A stretch of 64,000 nucleotides of DNA from the NCBI GenBank assembly GCA_001897425.1, contig MKSW01000011.1, positions 95,267 to 159,266 of the forward strand. The letters run 5' to 3'. Shown piece by piece: positions 16,512 through 25,822 of this stretch (positions are counted from its first letter, which is position 1; each line of letters opens with the position of its first letter). The position numbers and the translations under genes were made by a program. Origin of the DNA: Actinobacteria bacterium 69-20. GTDB lineage: Bacteria; Actinomycetota; Actinomycetes; Mycobacteriales; Nakamurellaceae. The notes below the pieces were generated by a model. The model did not search any database. It had not been told where the DNA came from and saw only the letters and a program-made list of their open reading frames with translations.

Positions 16512-18305
16512 TCACGGCCCCGCCAGCCGAGCGGCTGTCTCCAGGAACATGGCGTGCACGAACGCCTGCGGCAGGTTACCCCGCATCTGCCGTTCGTCGA
16601 CGTCATACTCCTCGGAGAACAGGCCGGGCGGACCGCACGCGCTCCGGTTGCGTTCGAAATAGCGGACCGCCTTGATCGGGTCACCGAGTTGCTGTTGGGC
16701 CAATGCCATCGAAAAGCCGCACAGCAGAAAGGCGCCTTCCGCGTCGGACAACGGGCCCGGGTGGTGTCGGAACCGGTAGACGAAGAGGTCATCGGTGAGG
16801 TCGTGCTCGATGGCGCCGACGGTGGCGACGGTGCGTGGATGCTTCGCCGTCCACCCGCCGCGAATCACCGGGAGCAGCAGCGATGCATCGGATCGGCCGT
16901 CTCCGGGGCTGCGTTGCCACCAGCCGGAAGGGTGCAGGCACCGCTGCGCGGTATCGGCGAGCACGGTGTCGGCCAGTGCTTCCCACGCAGCCATGCGGCG
17001 TCGCGGCGCACCGGCGTCGGACAGTGCGCGAAGACCTGCCACGCAGATCAGCCGGCTTTCGGTCCAGATGTCGTCCTGGAGTTCCCAGATGCCCGCTTCC
17101 GGATCCCGCCATTGTTCCCCGATGGCGCCCACGGCGATCTCGGCGGCCCGCCAGCCGTCCACGGTCAGCCGTTCCGCGTGGGCGGCGGCAGCGAACAACA
17201 ACAGGGCCTCGCCGAACGTATCGAGCTGGAACTGACGGTTCACGTGGTTTCCGGCGACGTCGAAACCGCCCGGGTACCCGGGAATATCGATGACGTGTTC
17301 GTCAGGGACGGTCGATCCGCCCGTGGTGTAGGCCGGTTGCAGGCGCGGGCCGTCGCTCAGCAGGCGCTCGCCGACGAACGATACGGCCGCATCCATTAGG
17401 TCTGACGCGCCGACCGCCGCGGCCGCCTGCCCGGCCATGCTCTGATCGCGGATCCACACGTATCGGTAGTCGTAATTGCGGCCCTGTTCGGCACGCTCCG
17501 GCAGGCTCATCGTGGCGGCGGCCACCATCCCCCCGCCGGGATCGGTCAATCCGCGAAGCACCGCCCGGGATGCGGTCGCGTCCCGGTCTGCCAGCGTGCC
17601 CGTCGTCGCGGGAACCGCGTCGTGCCAGGCATTCTCGGTCATGGACCACGCCGTCGCCGGATCGGGGGGCGCACCTGTCAGCGGCTGGTCACTGACCTCG
17701 AGCACGAGATCGCAGATCTCGCCGGACGCGAGGGACACATCACCCATCAGCGTCGGCGCACCGTCGGTCGCGCGGCCGGGAGCCAATGCGGAAGCCCGGC
17801 CCGAGGAGAGCCGAACGTAGACGGGACCGCTGCGCGCGGACCACACGTCTTCGCGGTCGCGATGGAACCCGTGCAGGCGATGCGCTCCGAAGCCGGCGGC
17901 GACGTCCAGGGCGATACGCACGGTCAAGGCGGCGGGCGCCGGTTCGATCCGGCGCAGGACGACGGCGCGATGCGCCTCGGCGGGATACGAGAGTGCCTCC
18001 CGGCACACGACCACACCGCGCTGGGTCACCCACCTCGACCGCCAGATCAACGTCCGCGATTCGTAGTACCCGCCCCAGACGAAGGGGTCGATGGGGTGAA
18101 CGGCGAAACGTCCGGCGCCGCCGATCAGAGCGGCGAAGACCGCGTCGGAATCCCAGGTCGGCAGGCACAGCCAGCAGATGTCGCCGCGGGGGCCGACCAG
18201 GGCTCCCCGCCGACCGTCCGCCAGCAGCGAATATTCGCGTAGGACATGTGGCGTGATTCCACTGTCGATCGGCGTGCGGCGGGACGATGCGGGCCTTTCC
18301 GCCAT
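16512..18305 (-). CDS. GH15 glucoamylase/trehalase-like hydrolase
   Basis: 597 residues. The N-terminal beta-sandwich has RRGALVGPRGDICWLCLPTWDSDAVFAALI. The (alpha/alpha)6 barrel has YDYRYVWIRDQSM, GIWELQDDIWTESRLICVAGL with one catalytic-type Glu, and near the end GLFSEEYDVDERQMRGNLPQAFVHAMF with the second Glu. Relatives hydrolyse trehalose or alpha-glucans. No signal peptide, so it is probably cytosolic. I start at ATG 18305 because a perfect SigB/SigF-type promoter ends nine bases upstream, implying a nearly leaderless message. Trehalose or glucan turnover under stress would fit. Confidence 0.85.
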   Translation of the reverse strand: MAERPASSRRTPIDSGITPHVLREYSLLADGRRGALVGPRGDICWLCLPTWDSDAVFAALIGGAGRFAVHPIDPFVWGGYYESRTLIWRSRWVTQRGVVVCREALSYPAEAHRAVVLRRIEPAPAALTVRIALDVAAGFGAHRLHGFHRDREDVWSARSGPVYVRLSSGRASALAPGRATDGAPTLMGDVSLASGEICDLVLEVSDQPLTGAPPDPATAWSMTENAWHDAVPATTGTLADRDATASRAVLRGLTDPGGGMVAAATMSLPERAEQGRNYDYRYVWIRDQSMAGQAAAAVGASDLMDAAVSFVGERLLSDGPRLQPAYTTGGSTVPDEHVIDIPGYPGGFDVAGNHVNRQFQLDTFGEALLLFAAAAHAERLTVDGWRAAEIAVGAIGEQWRDPEAGIWELQDDIWTESRLICVAGLRALSDAGAPRRRMAAWEALADTVLADTAQRCLHPSGWWQRSPGDGRSDASLLLPVIRGGWTAKHPRTVATVGAIEHDLTDDLFVYRFRHHPGPLSDAEGAFLLCGFSMALAQQQLGDPIKAVRYFERNRSACGPPGLFSEEYDVDERQMRGNLPQAFVHAMFLETAARLAGP

Positions 18306-18314
18306 ATGGCGGCA

Positions 18315-18340
18315 ATACCCGACGGGGCCGGCCGTCAAAC
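18315..18340 (-). promoter_or_regulatory. SigB/SigF-type promoter for the GH15 gene
   Basis: On the minus strand, GTTT at 18340-18337, 16-base spacer, GGGTAT at 18320-18315, an exact consensus match. The expected start near 18308 is about three bases from the ATG. Confidence 0.7.
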
Positions 18341-18454
18341 GCGCCCGCCACACGGGCACACGGGCTTGTCACACGGGCTTGTCCCGTGGGCTTGTCACAT
18401 GGGCACGTCGATCGGCGAATCGCTGGCGGCCACCGTGCCACCCGTTCGACCGGG

Positions 18455-18481
18455 GTTTGCGGGGGCGGCCAGAGTGGGTAT
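18455..18481 (+). promoter_or_regulatory. SigB/SigF-type promoter for the GMC oxidoreductase operon
   Basis: GTTT at 18455-18458, 17-base spacer, GGGTAT at 18476-18481. A second GGGTAT follows at 18486-18491. The site lies about 80 bases before the first gene of the three-gene operon and faces away from the GH15 promoter. Confidence 0.65.
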
Positions 18482-18558
18482 GGACGGGTATCCGCGGAGA
18501 CACACGCACGAGCGGTCGATAGGCGTCGACGGGCGGGGCCGGACAGGAGGCGACGACA

Positions 18559-19188
18559 GTGACGACCATCATTCGCCGATCGATCGGCCCGGCTCTCGGC
18601 GGCCTGCGGGCCGCCCGTCATGGGACGCCCGCAGCGGTCGCAGGCGCGGTCACTGACACGGCGAGCGCGGTTGTGGACACGGTCGGCTCCGCGGCCGACG
18701 CGGTGGTCGCGAATGTGGTGGGCAAGGCTGCGGACCTGGTTGAACACGGCGGCGGGGTCGCCGGCACCGCTCGCCTGCTGCGCGATATCCGTCAGGGTCG
18801 TTCCCAGCGCACCCTGGCCGGGCTGACCGCCGCGGGGTCGGTCATCACAGCGGCGGAGATCTTCTTCGAACACGACCGGTCCAGCTTCGGAAACCGCGTG
18901 ATGTGGTGGCCCGTGATGCTAGGACCGGTGGGCGGGATCGCCGGGATCGCCGGGTTCTGCTCGCCTCGGATGGCGACGACGGCGCTCCCGATCGCATCGC
19001 TGGCGATCGTGGCCAACGGGGTGCAAGGGACCTACCTGCATGTCCGTGGAATCGCGCAGAAGCCCGGCGGATTTCGCCGTAATGCCAAGTTCAATATCGA
19101 GACGGGCCCGCCGCTCTTCGCCCCGCTGCTGATGACGATGGTCGGTGGCATGGGCCTCGTGGCCGCTCTGCTGCGGCGGGAACGATGA
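18559..19188 (+). CDS. membrane protein of the GMC oxidoreductase operon
   Basis: 209 residues from GTG 18559 (AGGAGG upstream). The N-terminal 80 residues are amphipathic, Ala/Val/Asp-rich and may lie along the membrane. Three or four hydrophobic segments follow (VMWWPVMLGPVGGIAGIAGF, ALPIASLAIVANGV, LFAPLLMTMVGGMGLVAALL). I do not recognise a named family. Its stop overlaps the next gene by four bases, so it is tied to the oxidoreductase pair and could be its membrane anchor or electron-transfer partner. Confidence 0.7.
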   Translation: MTTIIRRSIGPALGGLRAARHGTPAAVAGAVTDTASAVVDTVGSAADAVVANVVGKAADLVEHGGGVAGTARLLRDIRQGRSQRTLAGLTAAGSVITAAEIFFEHDRSSFGNRVMWWPVMLGPVGGIAGIAGFCSPRMATTALPIASLAIVANGVQGTYLHVRGIAQKPGGFRRNAKFNIETGPPLFAPLLMTMVGGMGLVAALLRRER

Positions 19189-19922
19189 CGCGTCCCGTGG
19201 CACCCCGTGGCGTCGGATTCGACGGCGAGAGTGGCGCGCCAGGTCCCGGCGGCGCCGTTTCGCCGCAGCGAAAGCCCGGGTACTGCAACAGGTTTCCCGG
19301 CTTCGACGTTCTCGACGAGGCGGCGCACTGGGACGACGCGACGGCGGCGGTGGTGCTGGGCCGATTGCGGTCGCCGGAGCCGCCTCGGTTCTTCAATGCG
19401 GTCGAAGAGGCAGCCGCCGACGCGCTGTTCGACGTCCTCCTCGATCAGAACCCTGGCAACGATCACCGCATCCCCGTCACGTCGATGGTGGACTCCCGAC
19501 TGGCCGAGCAGCGGACCGACGGGTGGCACTACGGCGACATGCCCGCGGACGGCGACGCGTTCAAACGATCGTTGGCGCTGCTCGATGCGGACGCCGTCGA
19601 CGAGTTCGGCACCGCTTTCGCGGGCTGCGATGTCGAGTCCCAGCGCGCGCAACTCGATGCGATCTGCCGACGGGGTTCCGCGCCGTGGCACGAGTTCGTG
19701 GCAGCTCGGATCTGGAGCCTGTGGATGCGCTACGCCTGCACCGCCTTCTACTCGCATCCGCACATCTGGAACGACATCGGTTTCCCCGGTCCGGCCTACC
19801 CCCGCGGCTATGCCGCCCTCGGGCTCGGCAAACGCGAGTCTTTTGAGGTGCCGGACGCCAGGCCGGCGTTGGATCCCGTCACCGCCGAGGAACCCGCCGG
19901 CCGAACGGGGGCCACCACATGA
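19185..19922 (+). CDS. gluconate 2-dehydrogenase subunit 3-like protein
   Basis: 245 residues. The core contains FFNAVEEAAADALFDVLLDQNP and, later, WHEFVAARIWSLWMRYACTAFYSHPHIWNDIGFPGPAYPRGYAALG, the C-terminal signature of this small subunit family. The family accompanies FAD-dependent GMC dehydrogenases and is needed for their assembly or activity. No Tat signal is visible, unlike many periplasmic members. It overlaps both neighbours by four bases. Confidence 0.8.
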   Translation: MTRPVAPRGVGFDGESGAPGPGGAVSPQRKPGYCNRFPGFDVLDEAAHWDDATAAVVLGRLRSPEPPRFFNAVEEAAADALFDVLLDQNPGNDHRIPVTSMVDSRLAEQRTDGWHYGDMPADGDAFKRSLALLDADAVDEFGTAFAGCDVESQRAQLDAICRRGSAPWHEFVAARIWSLWMRYACTAFYSHPHIWNDIGFPGPAYPRGYAALGLGKRESFEVPDARPALDPVTAEEPAGRTGATT

Positions 19923-21574
19923 ACGCCGTCCGGGAGCGGAACGAGTCCGCCTGGCTGCTGGCTGACGGAGGCCGGAGACTCGATGATCGGCTGCGGGCCG
20001 ACATGCGGCGCTTCGATGACGACGACGAGATCGACCTGGTGATCGTCGGCTGCGGGGCCGGGGGCGCGACCCTCCTGCAGCGGCTGGCGCGCGCCGGATG
20101 GCGCGTCGCGGCGCTGGAGGCCGGTCCGTTCTGGGACCCGGAACGCGACTGGGTCTCCGACGAGGCCGGATCGCACCATCTGTACTGGACGGAACCGCGA
20201 GTGATCGACGGCGCCGACCCGGTTCCCTTGGGCGCCAACAACTCCGGGCGCGGCGTCGGCGGATCGATGATCCACTTCGCCGGGTACACGCCACGTTTCC
20301 ACCCGAGCGACTTCCGCACCTTCTCGCTGGACGGCGTGGGAGCCGATTGGCCGCTGGATTACGACGATCTGCGCACCTACTATCGGACTCTCGAGCAGGA
20401 ACTGCCCGTCGCCGGCCAGCACTGGCCGTGGGGCGATCAGCACGGCTACCCGCAGAGTCCGCATCTGGTGGGCGGGAACGGTGAGGTGTTTCTGCGCGGC
20501 GCAACCCGACTGCACCTCCGCACCCGCGTAGGGCCGGTGGCCATCACCAACGGCCGGTTCGGCATGCGTCCGCACTGCATCTACCGGGGCTTCTGCCTCC
20601 AAGGCTGCAAGGTCAATGCGAAGGCGTCGCCGCTCATCACCCACGTTCCCGACGCACTGGCGCACGGTGCGGAGGTTCGTCCGGACTCGATGGTGACCCG
20701 GATCGGGATGGATGACGACACGGGGCTGGCCACCGGTGTGCACTACCTCCGGCGCGGGCGCGAGCGCTTCCAGCGGGCCCGCATGGTCGCCGTCGCCGGC
20801 TACTCGATCGAGACACCGCGGCTGCTGCTGAACTCCGCGACCACCGGATTCCCGGACGGGCTTGCCAACAACCACGATCTTGTCGGGCGATACGTGATGG
20901 TGCAGGGTGCGCCGCAGACGGCAGGCCGGTTCGACGACGAGGTGCGCATGTACAAGGCGCCGCCACCGGAAGTCACCACGGAGGAGTTCTACGAAACCGA
21001 TCCCACGAAGCCGTACCGTCGCGGGTTCTCGATTCAAACGGTTTCTCCGCTTCCGATCACTTGGGCGGAACATGTGGCCGCACAAGGCCATTGGGGTGCG
21101 GATCTGCGGCGCTATATGAGCGATTACGTGCACTGGAGTTGCCTCGGCGCGCTGTGCGAATTCCTGCCGCTGGCCGACAACCGCGTCACGCTCGCGGGCG
21201 AGAAGGACCATTATGGGCTGCCGGTCGCGAGGTTCAGCTATTCGCAATGCGACAACGACCGGGCCTTGATGAAATCCTCGCAGTCCGTCATGGAATCAAT
21301 CCTCGAGGCCGCGGGCGCCACCGAGGTGATAACGATCAATCGTTACGCGCACCTGGTGGGTGGGGCACGCATGGGGGACAACCCGCGCACTGGAGTCGTG
21401 GACGCGGCATGCCGATCCTTCGCTATCCCCAACCTGCTCGTCACGGACGGCAGCGTGCTCCCGACCCAGGGCAGCGCGAACCCTGCGCTCACCATCATGG
21501 CGCTGGCCGCGCGCGCCGCGGATCTGCTGGTGGCCGGATCGAGGTCGGGTTTACGGCCGCGGGCCCGACCCTAG
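19919..21574 (+). CDS. GMC-family FAD oxidoreductase
   Basis: 551 residues. The FAD-binding Rossmann motif is VDLVIVGCGAGGATLLQRLARAG at about residue 40, ending in the acidic LEAGPF. The GMC C-terminus has the active-site histidine region INRYAHLVGGARMG and TDGSVLPTQGSANPALTIMALAARAADLL. A Cys-rich stretch, CIYRGFCLQGCKVNAK, is typical of gluconate or sorbitol-type dehydrogenases. It should oxidise a sugar or polyol and pass electrons to a quinone or cytochrome. The substrate is unknown. Its partner is the preceding gene. Confidence 0.87.
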   Translation: MNAVRERNESAWLLADGGRRLDDRLRADMRRFDDDDEIDLVIVGCGAGGATLLQRLARAGWRVAALEAGPFWDPERDWVSDEAGSHHLYWTEPRVIDGADPVPLGANNSGRGVGGSMIHFAGYTPRFHPSDFRTFSLDGVGADWPLDYDDLRTYYRTLEQELPVAGQHWPWGDQHGYPQSPHLVGGNGEVFLRGATRLHLRTRVGPVAITNGRFGMRPHCIYRGFCLQGCKVNAKASPLITHVPDALAHGAEVRPDSMVTRIGMDDDTGLATGVHYLRRGRERFQRARMVAVAGYSIETPRLLLNSATTGFPDGLANNHDLVGRYVMVQGAPQTAGRFDDEVRMYKAPPPEVTTEEFYETDPTKPYRRGFSIQTVSPLPITWAEHVAAQGHWGADLRRYMSDYVHWSCLGALCEFLPLADNRVTLAGEKDHYGLPVARFSYSQCDNDRALMKSSQSVMESILEAAGATEVITINRYAHLVGGARMGDNPRTGVVDAACRSFAIPNLLVTDGSVLPTQGSANPALTIMALAARAADLLVAGSRSGLRPRARP

Positions 21575-21666
21575 AACAACGTCATGGTCGTTGACGCGCG
21601 AAGAAGGATCAGCGCCGCACGATCCCGACCGAGGCCATCCACCAATCAGCCCAGGAGGCAATCATT

Positions 21667-23448
21667 ATGGCCGAGCACACCGTGGCGGATTTCATCTTGA
21701 AGCGCCTTCGCGAATGGGGTGTGAGCACCGTCTTCGCCTACCCAGGAGACGGGATCAACGGGCTCGTCGCCGCGTGGGGACGAGCCGACAACACACCCCG
21801 GTTCGTTCAGGCCCGACACGAGGAGATGGCCGCCTTCGAGGCAGTGGGCTACGCGAAGTTCACCGGTGAGATCGGCGTCTGCGCGGCCACCTCGGGGCCT
21901 GGTGCCATTCACCTGTTGAACGGCCTCTACGACGCCAAACTCGATCACGTTCCGATGGTCGCCATCGTCGGCCAGACGTCGCGCTCGGCCATGGGCGGCT
22001 CCTACCAGCAGGAAATCGACCTGATGAGCCTGTTCAAGGACGTCGCCTCCGACTACCTGCAGATGGCAACCGTTCCCGAGCAATTGCCGAACCTGATCGA
22101 CCGGGCGATGCGGACGGCACAGGCCCGGCGCAGCGTCACCGCCGTCATCGTCCCGTCGGACCTGCAGGAGGCGCGCTATTCGCCGCCGACCCATGAGTTC
22201 AAGATGGTGCCGTCGAGCCTGGGGATCGATTTTCCGGTCGCCGTTCCCGGAGATGACGCTGTTCGCCGCGCCGCCGAGATCTTGAATGCCGGGCACAAGG
22301 TGGCGATCCTCGCCGGGCAGGGAGCGCGCGGCGCTCGGGCGGAACTGCGCGATGTCGCGGACATTCTCGGCGCCGGCATTGCCAAGCCTCTGTTGGGCAA
22401 GGATGTCCTCCCGGACGATCTTCCATTTGTCACCGGCTCGATCGGTCTGTTGGGAACGCGACCGAGCTACGAGATGATGATGGGCTGCGATACGCTGCTG
22501 ACCGTCGGGTCGAATTTCCCGTACACCCAGTTCCTGCCGAAATTCGGCCGGGCGAAGGGCGTGCAGATCGATATCGACGGAGCGATGATCGGCATGCGTT
22601 ATCCCTATGACGTCAATTTGGTCGGCGATGCGCAGGCGACGCTGCGGGCGCTGATTCCGCTGTTGACGAAGCAGCAGGATCGCTCCTGGCGCGAGGAAAT
22701 CGAGAAGAATGTCGCCGACTGGCGCGACTCGATGGATGCCGAGGCGGGTGTGTCGGCGGATCCGGTCAATCCCATGCGCATCTTCACGGAGTTCTCGGAC
22801 CGGCTGCCGGATCGCGCGATTGTGACGGCGGACTCGGGTTCCGCCGCAAACTGGTACGCGCGGCATATACGCTTCCGTAGCGACACCCGCGGCTCGTTGT
22901 CCGGCAATCTAGCGACGATGGGCCCCGGTGTGCCGTACGCGATCGGCGCGAAGTTCGGCCATCCGGATCGCCCCGTCGTGGCGTTCGTCGGCGACGGCGC
23001 CATGCAGATGAACGGTATGGCCGAATTGATAACCGCCGCGAAGTACTACCGCCAGTGGAGTGATCCCAGGCTCATCGTCGCGGTGTTGCACAATGACGAT
23101 CTGAACCAGGTCACCTGGGAATTGCGCGCGATGGGCGGTGCGCCGAAGTTCGTCGAATCGCAGTCGCTTCCCAGCGTGGACTATGCGGCTTTCGCCGCGT
23201 CGCTGGGCCTTCGCGCCACGACCGTCACCGATCCGGAGCACCTGGGCTCGGCATGGGATGCGGCGCTGTCCGCGGACCGGCCGAGCGTGATCGATGTGCA
23301 CTGCGATCCGAATATCCCGCCGATCCCTCCGCACGCGACGTTCGACCAGGTCCAGAAGATGCTCGAGTCCGCACTGGCAGGCGACGAGAATCGTTGGCAA
23401 TTCCTCAAGGAGGGCGTCAAGGCGAAAGCCGCCGAGATCTTCGGATGA
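21667..23448 (+). CDS. thiamine pyrophosphate enzyme (pyruvate oxidase-like)
   Basis: 593 residues with the three-domain layout of the acetolactate synthase/pyruvate oxidase family. The N-terminal Pyr domain has the catalytic glutamate in RHEEMAAFEA. The central domain follows at about 195-330. The C-terminal PP domain has GDGAMQMNGMAELITAAKYY and HNDDLNQVTWE, which bind Mg-ThDP. It most resembles pyruvate:quinone oxidase-like TPP proteins, which decarboxylate pyruvate. AGGAGG precedes the ATG. I saw no SigB/SigF-type motif before it. It is possibly a separate unit from the GMC operon, which ends 92 bases earlier. Confidence 0.82.
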   Translation: MAEHTVADFILKRLREWGVSTVFAYPGDGINGLVAAWGRADNTPRFVQARHEEMAAFEAVGYAKFTGEIGVCAATSGPGAIHLLNGLYDAKLDHVPMVAIVGQTSRSAMGGSYQQEIDLMSLFKDVASDYLQMATVPEQLPNLIDRAMRTAQARRSVTAVIVPSDLQEARYSPPTHEFKMVPSSLGIDFPVAVPGDDAVRRAAEILNAGHKVAILAGQGARGARAELRDVADILGAGIAKPLLGKDVLPDDLPFVTGSIGLLGTRPSYEMMMGCDTLLTVGSNFPYTQFLPKFGRAKGVQIDIDGAMIGMRYPYDVNLVGDAQATLRALIPLLTKQQDRSWREEIEKNVADWRDSMDAEAGVSADPVNPMRIFTEFSDRLPDRAIVTADSGSAANWYARHIRFRSDTRGSLSGNLATMGPGVPYAIGAKFGHPDRPVVAFVGDGAMQMNGMAELITAAKYYRQWSDPRLIVAVLHNDDLNQVTWELRAMGGAPKFVESQSLPSVDYAAFAASLGLRATTVTDPEHLGSAWDAALSADRPSVIDVHCDPNIPPIPPHATFDQVQKMLESALAGDENRWQFLKEGVKAKAAEIFG

Positions 23449-23750
23449 GGCAGTTTCGAAACACGCTGCTTCGAGACATGCCGCGTTTCAAGCCATCCGG
23501 AATTGCCCGGCGTCAGATTCCTTGAGTCAGATTCCTTGAGTTCCAAGCCGTGGCCGACGCTCCACTCGTCGACTTCCGGCCGCTCGGTGGGCACCCGATA
23601 GGCAGCCGCGCGGAGCGCGCGAACAGCGTCATCGGCGGTGGTCACAAGACCCCATCTTCGTCGCCCATCGGATGCCGGCCCGCGAGGCCGCTCCCGGGGC
23701 CGGGGCGAACCCGGGACCTAGCCGTCTCGGCCCCCCCGCTCTGTCCCGAC
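23449..23750. other. intergenic region with a 14-base tandem duplication
   Basis: Gap between convergent genes. GTCAGATTCCTTGA occurs twice in direct succession at 23512-23525 and 23526-23539. I find no gene and no convincing terminator hairpin. Confidence 0.6.
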
Positions 23751-25229
23751 CTACCCGGCCTGGGCGACGCCGCCTCCTTCCGCCTCGGCGACCGTCAACG
23801 GTGTCGCGATCGATTCCAGGCTGGCCCGTTCCGCCTTCACCCCGAAGAGCAACTCCGCGATGCCGCCGATGGCCATCACGGCCGCGCCGATGTAGAAGGC
23901 GACGACGACGAGGCCGCGATTGCCGGAGTCGATCATGTTCCCGAACAGCAAGGGCCCGGCGATGCCGCCGGCCGCCGTGCCCACGGCGTAGAAGAACGCG
24001 ATGGCCAGCGCCCTGGTCTCCATGGGAAAGATCTCGCTCACCGTCAGGTAGGCGGCGCTGGCGCCCGCGGATGCGAGGAAGAACGTCACAACGATGAACG
24101 CGATCAGGAGCCACTCGTTGCCCGTGTTCGTCACGAAGACGATGCCGAGTGGAATCGTGATGAGCGCCGATCCGAGGTAGGTGCCGGAGATCATGGCCTT
24201 CCGGCCGACCGTGTCGAACAGCCGGCCCAATGTGAGTGGGCCCAACAGGTTGCCGAGGGCGTAGATGATCAGGAATATCGGGACCAATCCCGAGGAGACC
24301 TTGTAGAACTTCCCGAACAGGGTGCCGAGGTCGAAGGTCACCCCGTTGTAGATGAACGCCTGTCCGATGAACAGGGCGATACCCAGGATCGCGCGCTTCG
24401 GGTAGACCTTGAACGCGGTGCGCGCGATGGTTCGGAACGGAATGGTGTCGCGCTGCCGCACGGTGAGCTCGTCGTCGGGTTCGGCAAGATCCTCGCCGGT
24501 CTCGGCCGCAACATCGTTCTCGATGCCGTCGACGATCGCCTCTGCCTCGTCCTCGCGCCCGTGGATGAACAACCATCGCGGGCTTTCCGGCACGTGCCGT
24601 CGCACCAACATGATCCCCAGGCCCAGGACGACGCCGATGCCGAACGCGAGTCGCCAGCCCAACCACTCCGGGAGCCAGGCCTTGTTGAGGAATACGAGCG
24701 CCAATGCGGAGCCGCCTGCCGAGCCCGCCCAATACGTCCCGTTGATGATGAGGTCGATGCGACCGCGAACCCGTGCGGGGATGAGCTCGTCGATGGCGGA
24801 GTTGATCGCCGAATACTCACCGCCGATGCCGGCGCCGGTGAAGAACCGCGCCAGGAAGAAGAACCACGGCGCCCAGGCGAACGCCGTGGCGAAGGTCGCC
24901 AAGACGTACAGCGTCAGCGTGACGAGGAACAGCTTCTTTCGGCCGAACCGATCGGTGAGATGGCCGAAGAGAAGGGCGCCTAGACAGGCGCCGACGATGT
25001 AGATGGCGCCGGCCATGCCGATGTCGCCTGCCGACATGCCGACGCCGCTGCCCTTCTCGGTGAGCCGCGCAGCGACGGCGCCGACCATGGTCACCTCGAG
25101 CCCGTCGAGAATCCACACGGTGCCCAGCCCGATGAGCACCCGCCAGTGGAATCCGCTCCACGGCAAGCGGTCCAGCCGCGCCGGGATCCGGGTCGTGATA
25201 GTCCGGTTCTGCACCGCGATGTCGCTCAT
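23751..25229 (-). CDS. MFS transporter, sugar/metabolite:H+ symporter type
   Basis: 492 residues, 12 membrane helices with a long central loop carrying PESPRWLFIHGREDEAE. The MFS signature between helices 2 and 3 is GHLTDRFGRKKLF, and its pseudo-repeat after helix 8 is GRLFDTVGRKAM. Helix 1 has the acidic WILDGLEVTMVG typical of sugar porter/aromatic acid symporter families. It probably imports an organic solute with protons. ATG 25229 has AGGAGG upstream. It is divergent from the small Cys-rich gene. Confidence 0.85.
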   Translation of the reverse strand: MSDIAVQNRTITTRIPARLDRLPWSGFHWRVLIGLGTVWILDGLEVTMVGAVAARLTEKGSGVGMSAGDIGMAGAIYIVGACLGALLFGHLTDRFGRKKLFLVTLTLYVLATFATAFAWAPWFFFLARFFTGAGIGGEYSAINSAIDELIPARVRGRIDLIINGTYWAGSAGGSALALVFLNKAWLPEWLGWRLAFGIGVVLGLGIMLVRRHVPESPRWLFIHGREDEAEAIVDGIENDVAAETGEDLAEPDDELTVRQRDTIPFRTIARTAFKVYPKRAILGIALFIGQAFIYNGVTFDLGTLFGKFYKVSSGLVPIFLIIYALGNLLGPLTLGRLFDTVGRKAMISGTYLGSALITIPLGIVFVTNTGNEWLLIAFIVVTFFLASAGASAAYLTVSEIFPMETRALAIAFFYAVGTAAGGIAGPLLFGNMIDSGNRGLVVVAFYIGAAVMAIGGIAELLFGVKAERASLESIATPLTVAEAEGGGVAQAG

Positions 25230-25255
25230 CGTCCGCCTCCTGTCGGCACGCGTCC

Positions 25256-25281
25256 GTTCGGCCCGCCCGCCGAACGGGTAA
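25256..25281 (+). promoter_or_regulatory. SigB/SigF-type promoter for the 83-residue gene
   Basis: GTTC at 25256-25259, 16-base spacer, GGGTAA at 25276-25281. The expected start is about four bases before the GTG at 25292, so the message would be essentially leaderless. Confidence 0.55.
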
Positions 25282-25291
25282 CACTGTCGGT

Positions 25292-25543
25292 GTGAACAGC
25301 TGTCAACTCCTCGGGCACCGGTACCGGTTCACCGCGGACGGTTCGACCATGAGATGGCGATGCGCACGAGGGTGCGGGGCCTCGGGGAGCAAGGACTATC
25401 CCGATGCCGCGACCGCGACCAGGTACGCCCTCGCGATGGACACCGAGGACAGTGCCGACATCGGCCGCCGCGCACCAATTCTGGGCATGTTCCCGCTGCG
25501 GCTGTGGCGACTGTGGCGACGGCATCGCCCCGGTGCCAGTTGA
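25292..25543 (+). CDS. small Cys/His-rich protein, possible zinc ribbon
   Basis: 83 residues. Residues about 4-29 contain CQLLGHRYRF and WRCARGCGASGSK, a C-x3-H and C-x3-C set that could hold a zinc ion. Then come YPDAATATRYALAMDTEDSADIGRRAPILGMFPLRLW, a conserved-looking tail. I recall similar uncharacterised actinobacterial proteins but no function. There are no membrane segments. The GTG start has no Shine-Dalgarno sequence, consistent with a leaderless message. The 279 bases downstream hold short repeats of TCCTCATG but no gene. Confidence 0.65.
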   Translation: MNSCQLLGHRYRFTADGSTMRWRCARGCGASGSKDYPDAATATRYALAMDTEDSADIGRRAPILGMFPLRLWRLWRRHRPGAS

Positions 25544-25787
25544 CCGATCGCTGCTCACCATGACCGGCGCCCGTGGTCAGGACCGCGTGTCGCCGCGCCA
25601 GCCGTGGCAGAGTTGATGGCATCACCCGCCATGACGACGCAGCCTCCTCATGTCCTCCTCATGTCGCAGCCTCCTCGTGTCGCCCGTATCCGCGTCGTGT
25701 GCCGCAAGATACGAGTCGTGCTCGTGCGATTCACCGGTTCCTTACCCGGATTGCCCGGGCCTGAACCGCATCTGTGCGTACGGCCCC

Positions 25788-25813
25788 GTTTGCGTCGACG
25801 GGCCGGTGGGTAG
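25788..25813 (+). promoter_or_regulatory. SigB/SigF-type promoter for the LigD polymerase gene
   Basis: GTTT at 25788-25791, 16-base spacer, GGGTAG at 25808-25813, ten bases before the GTG at 25823. GTTT and GGGTA are both intact. Confidence 0.6.
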
Positions 25814-25822
25814 GGCAGCGGT

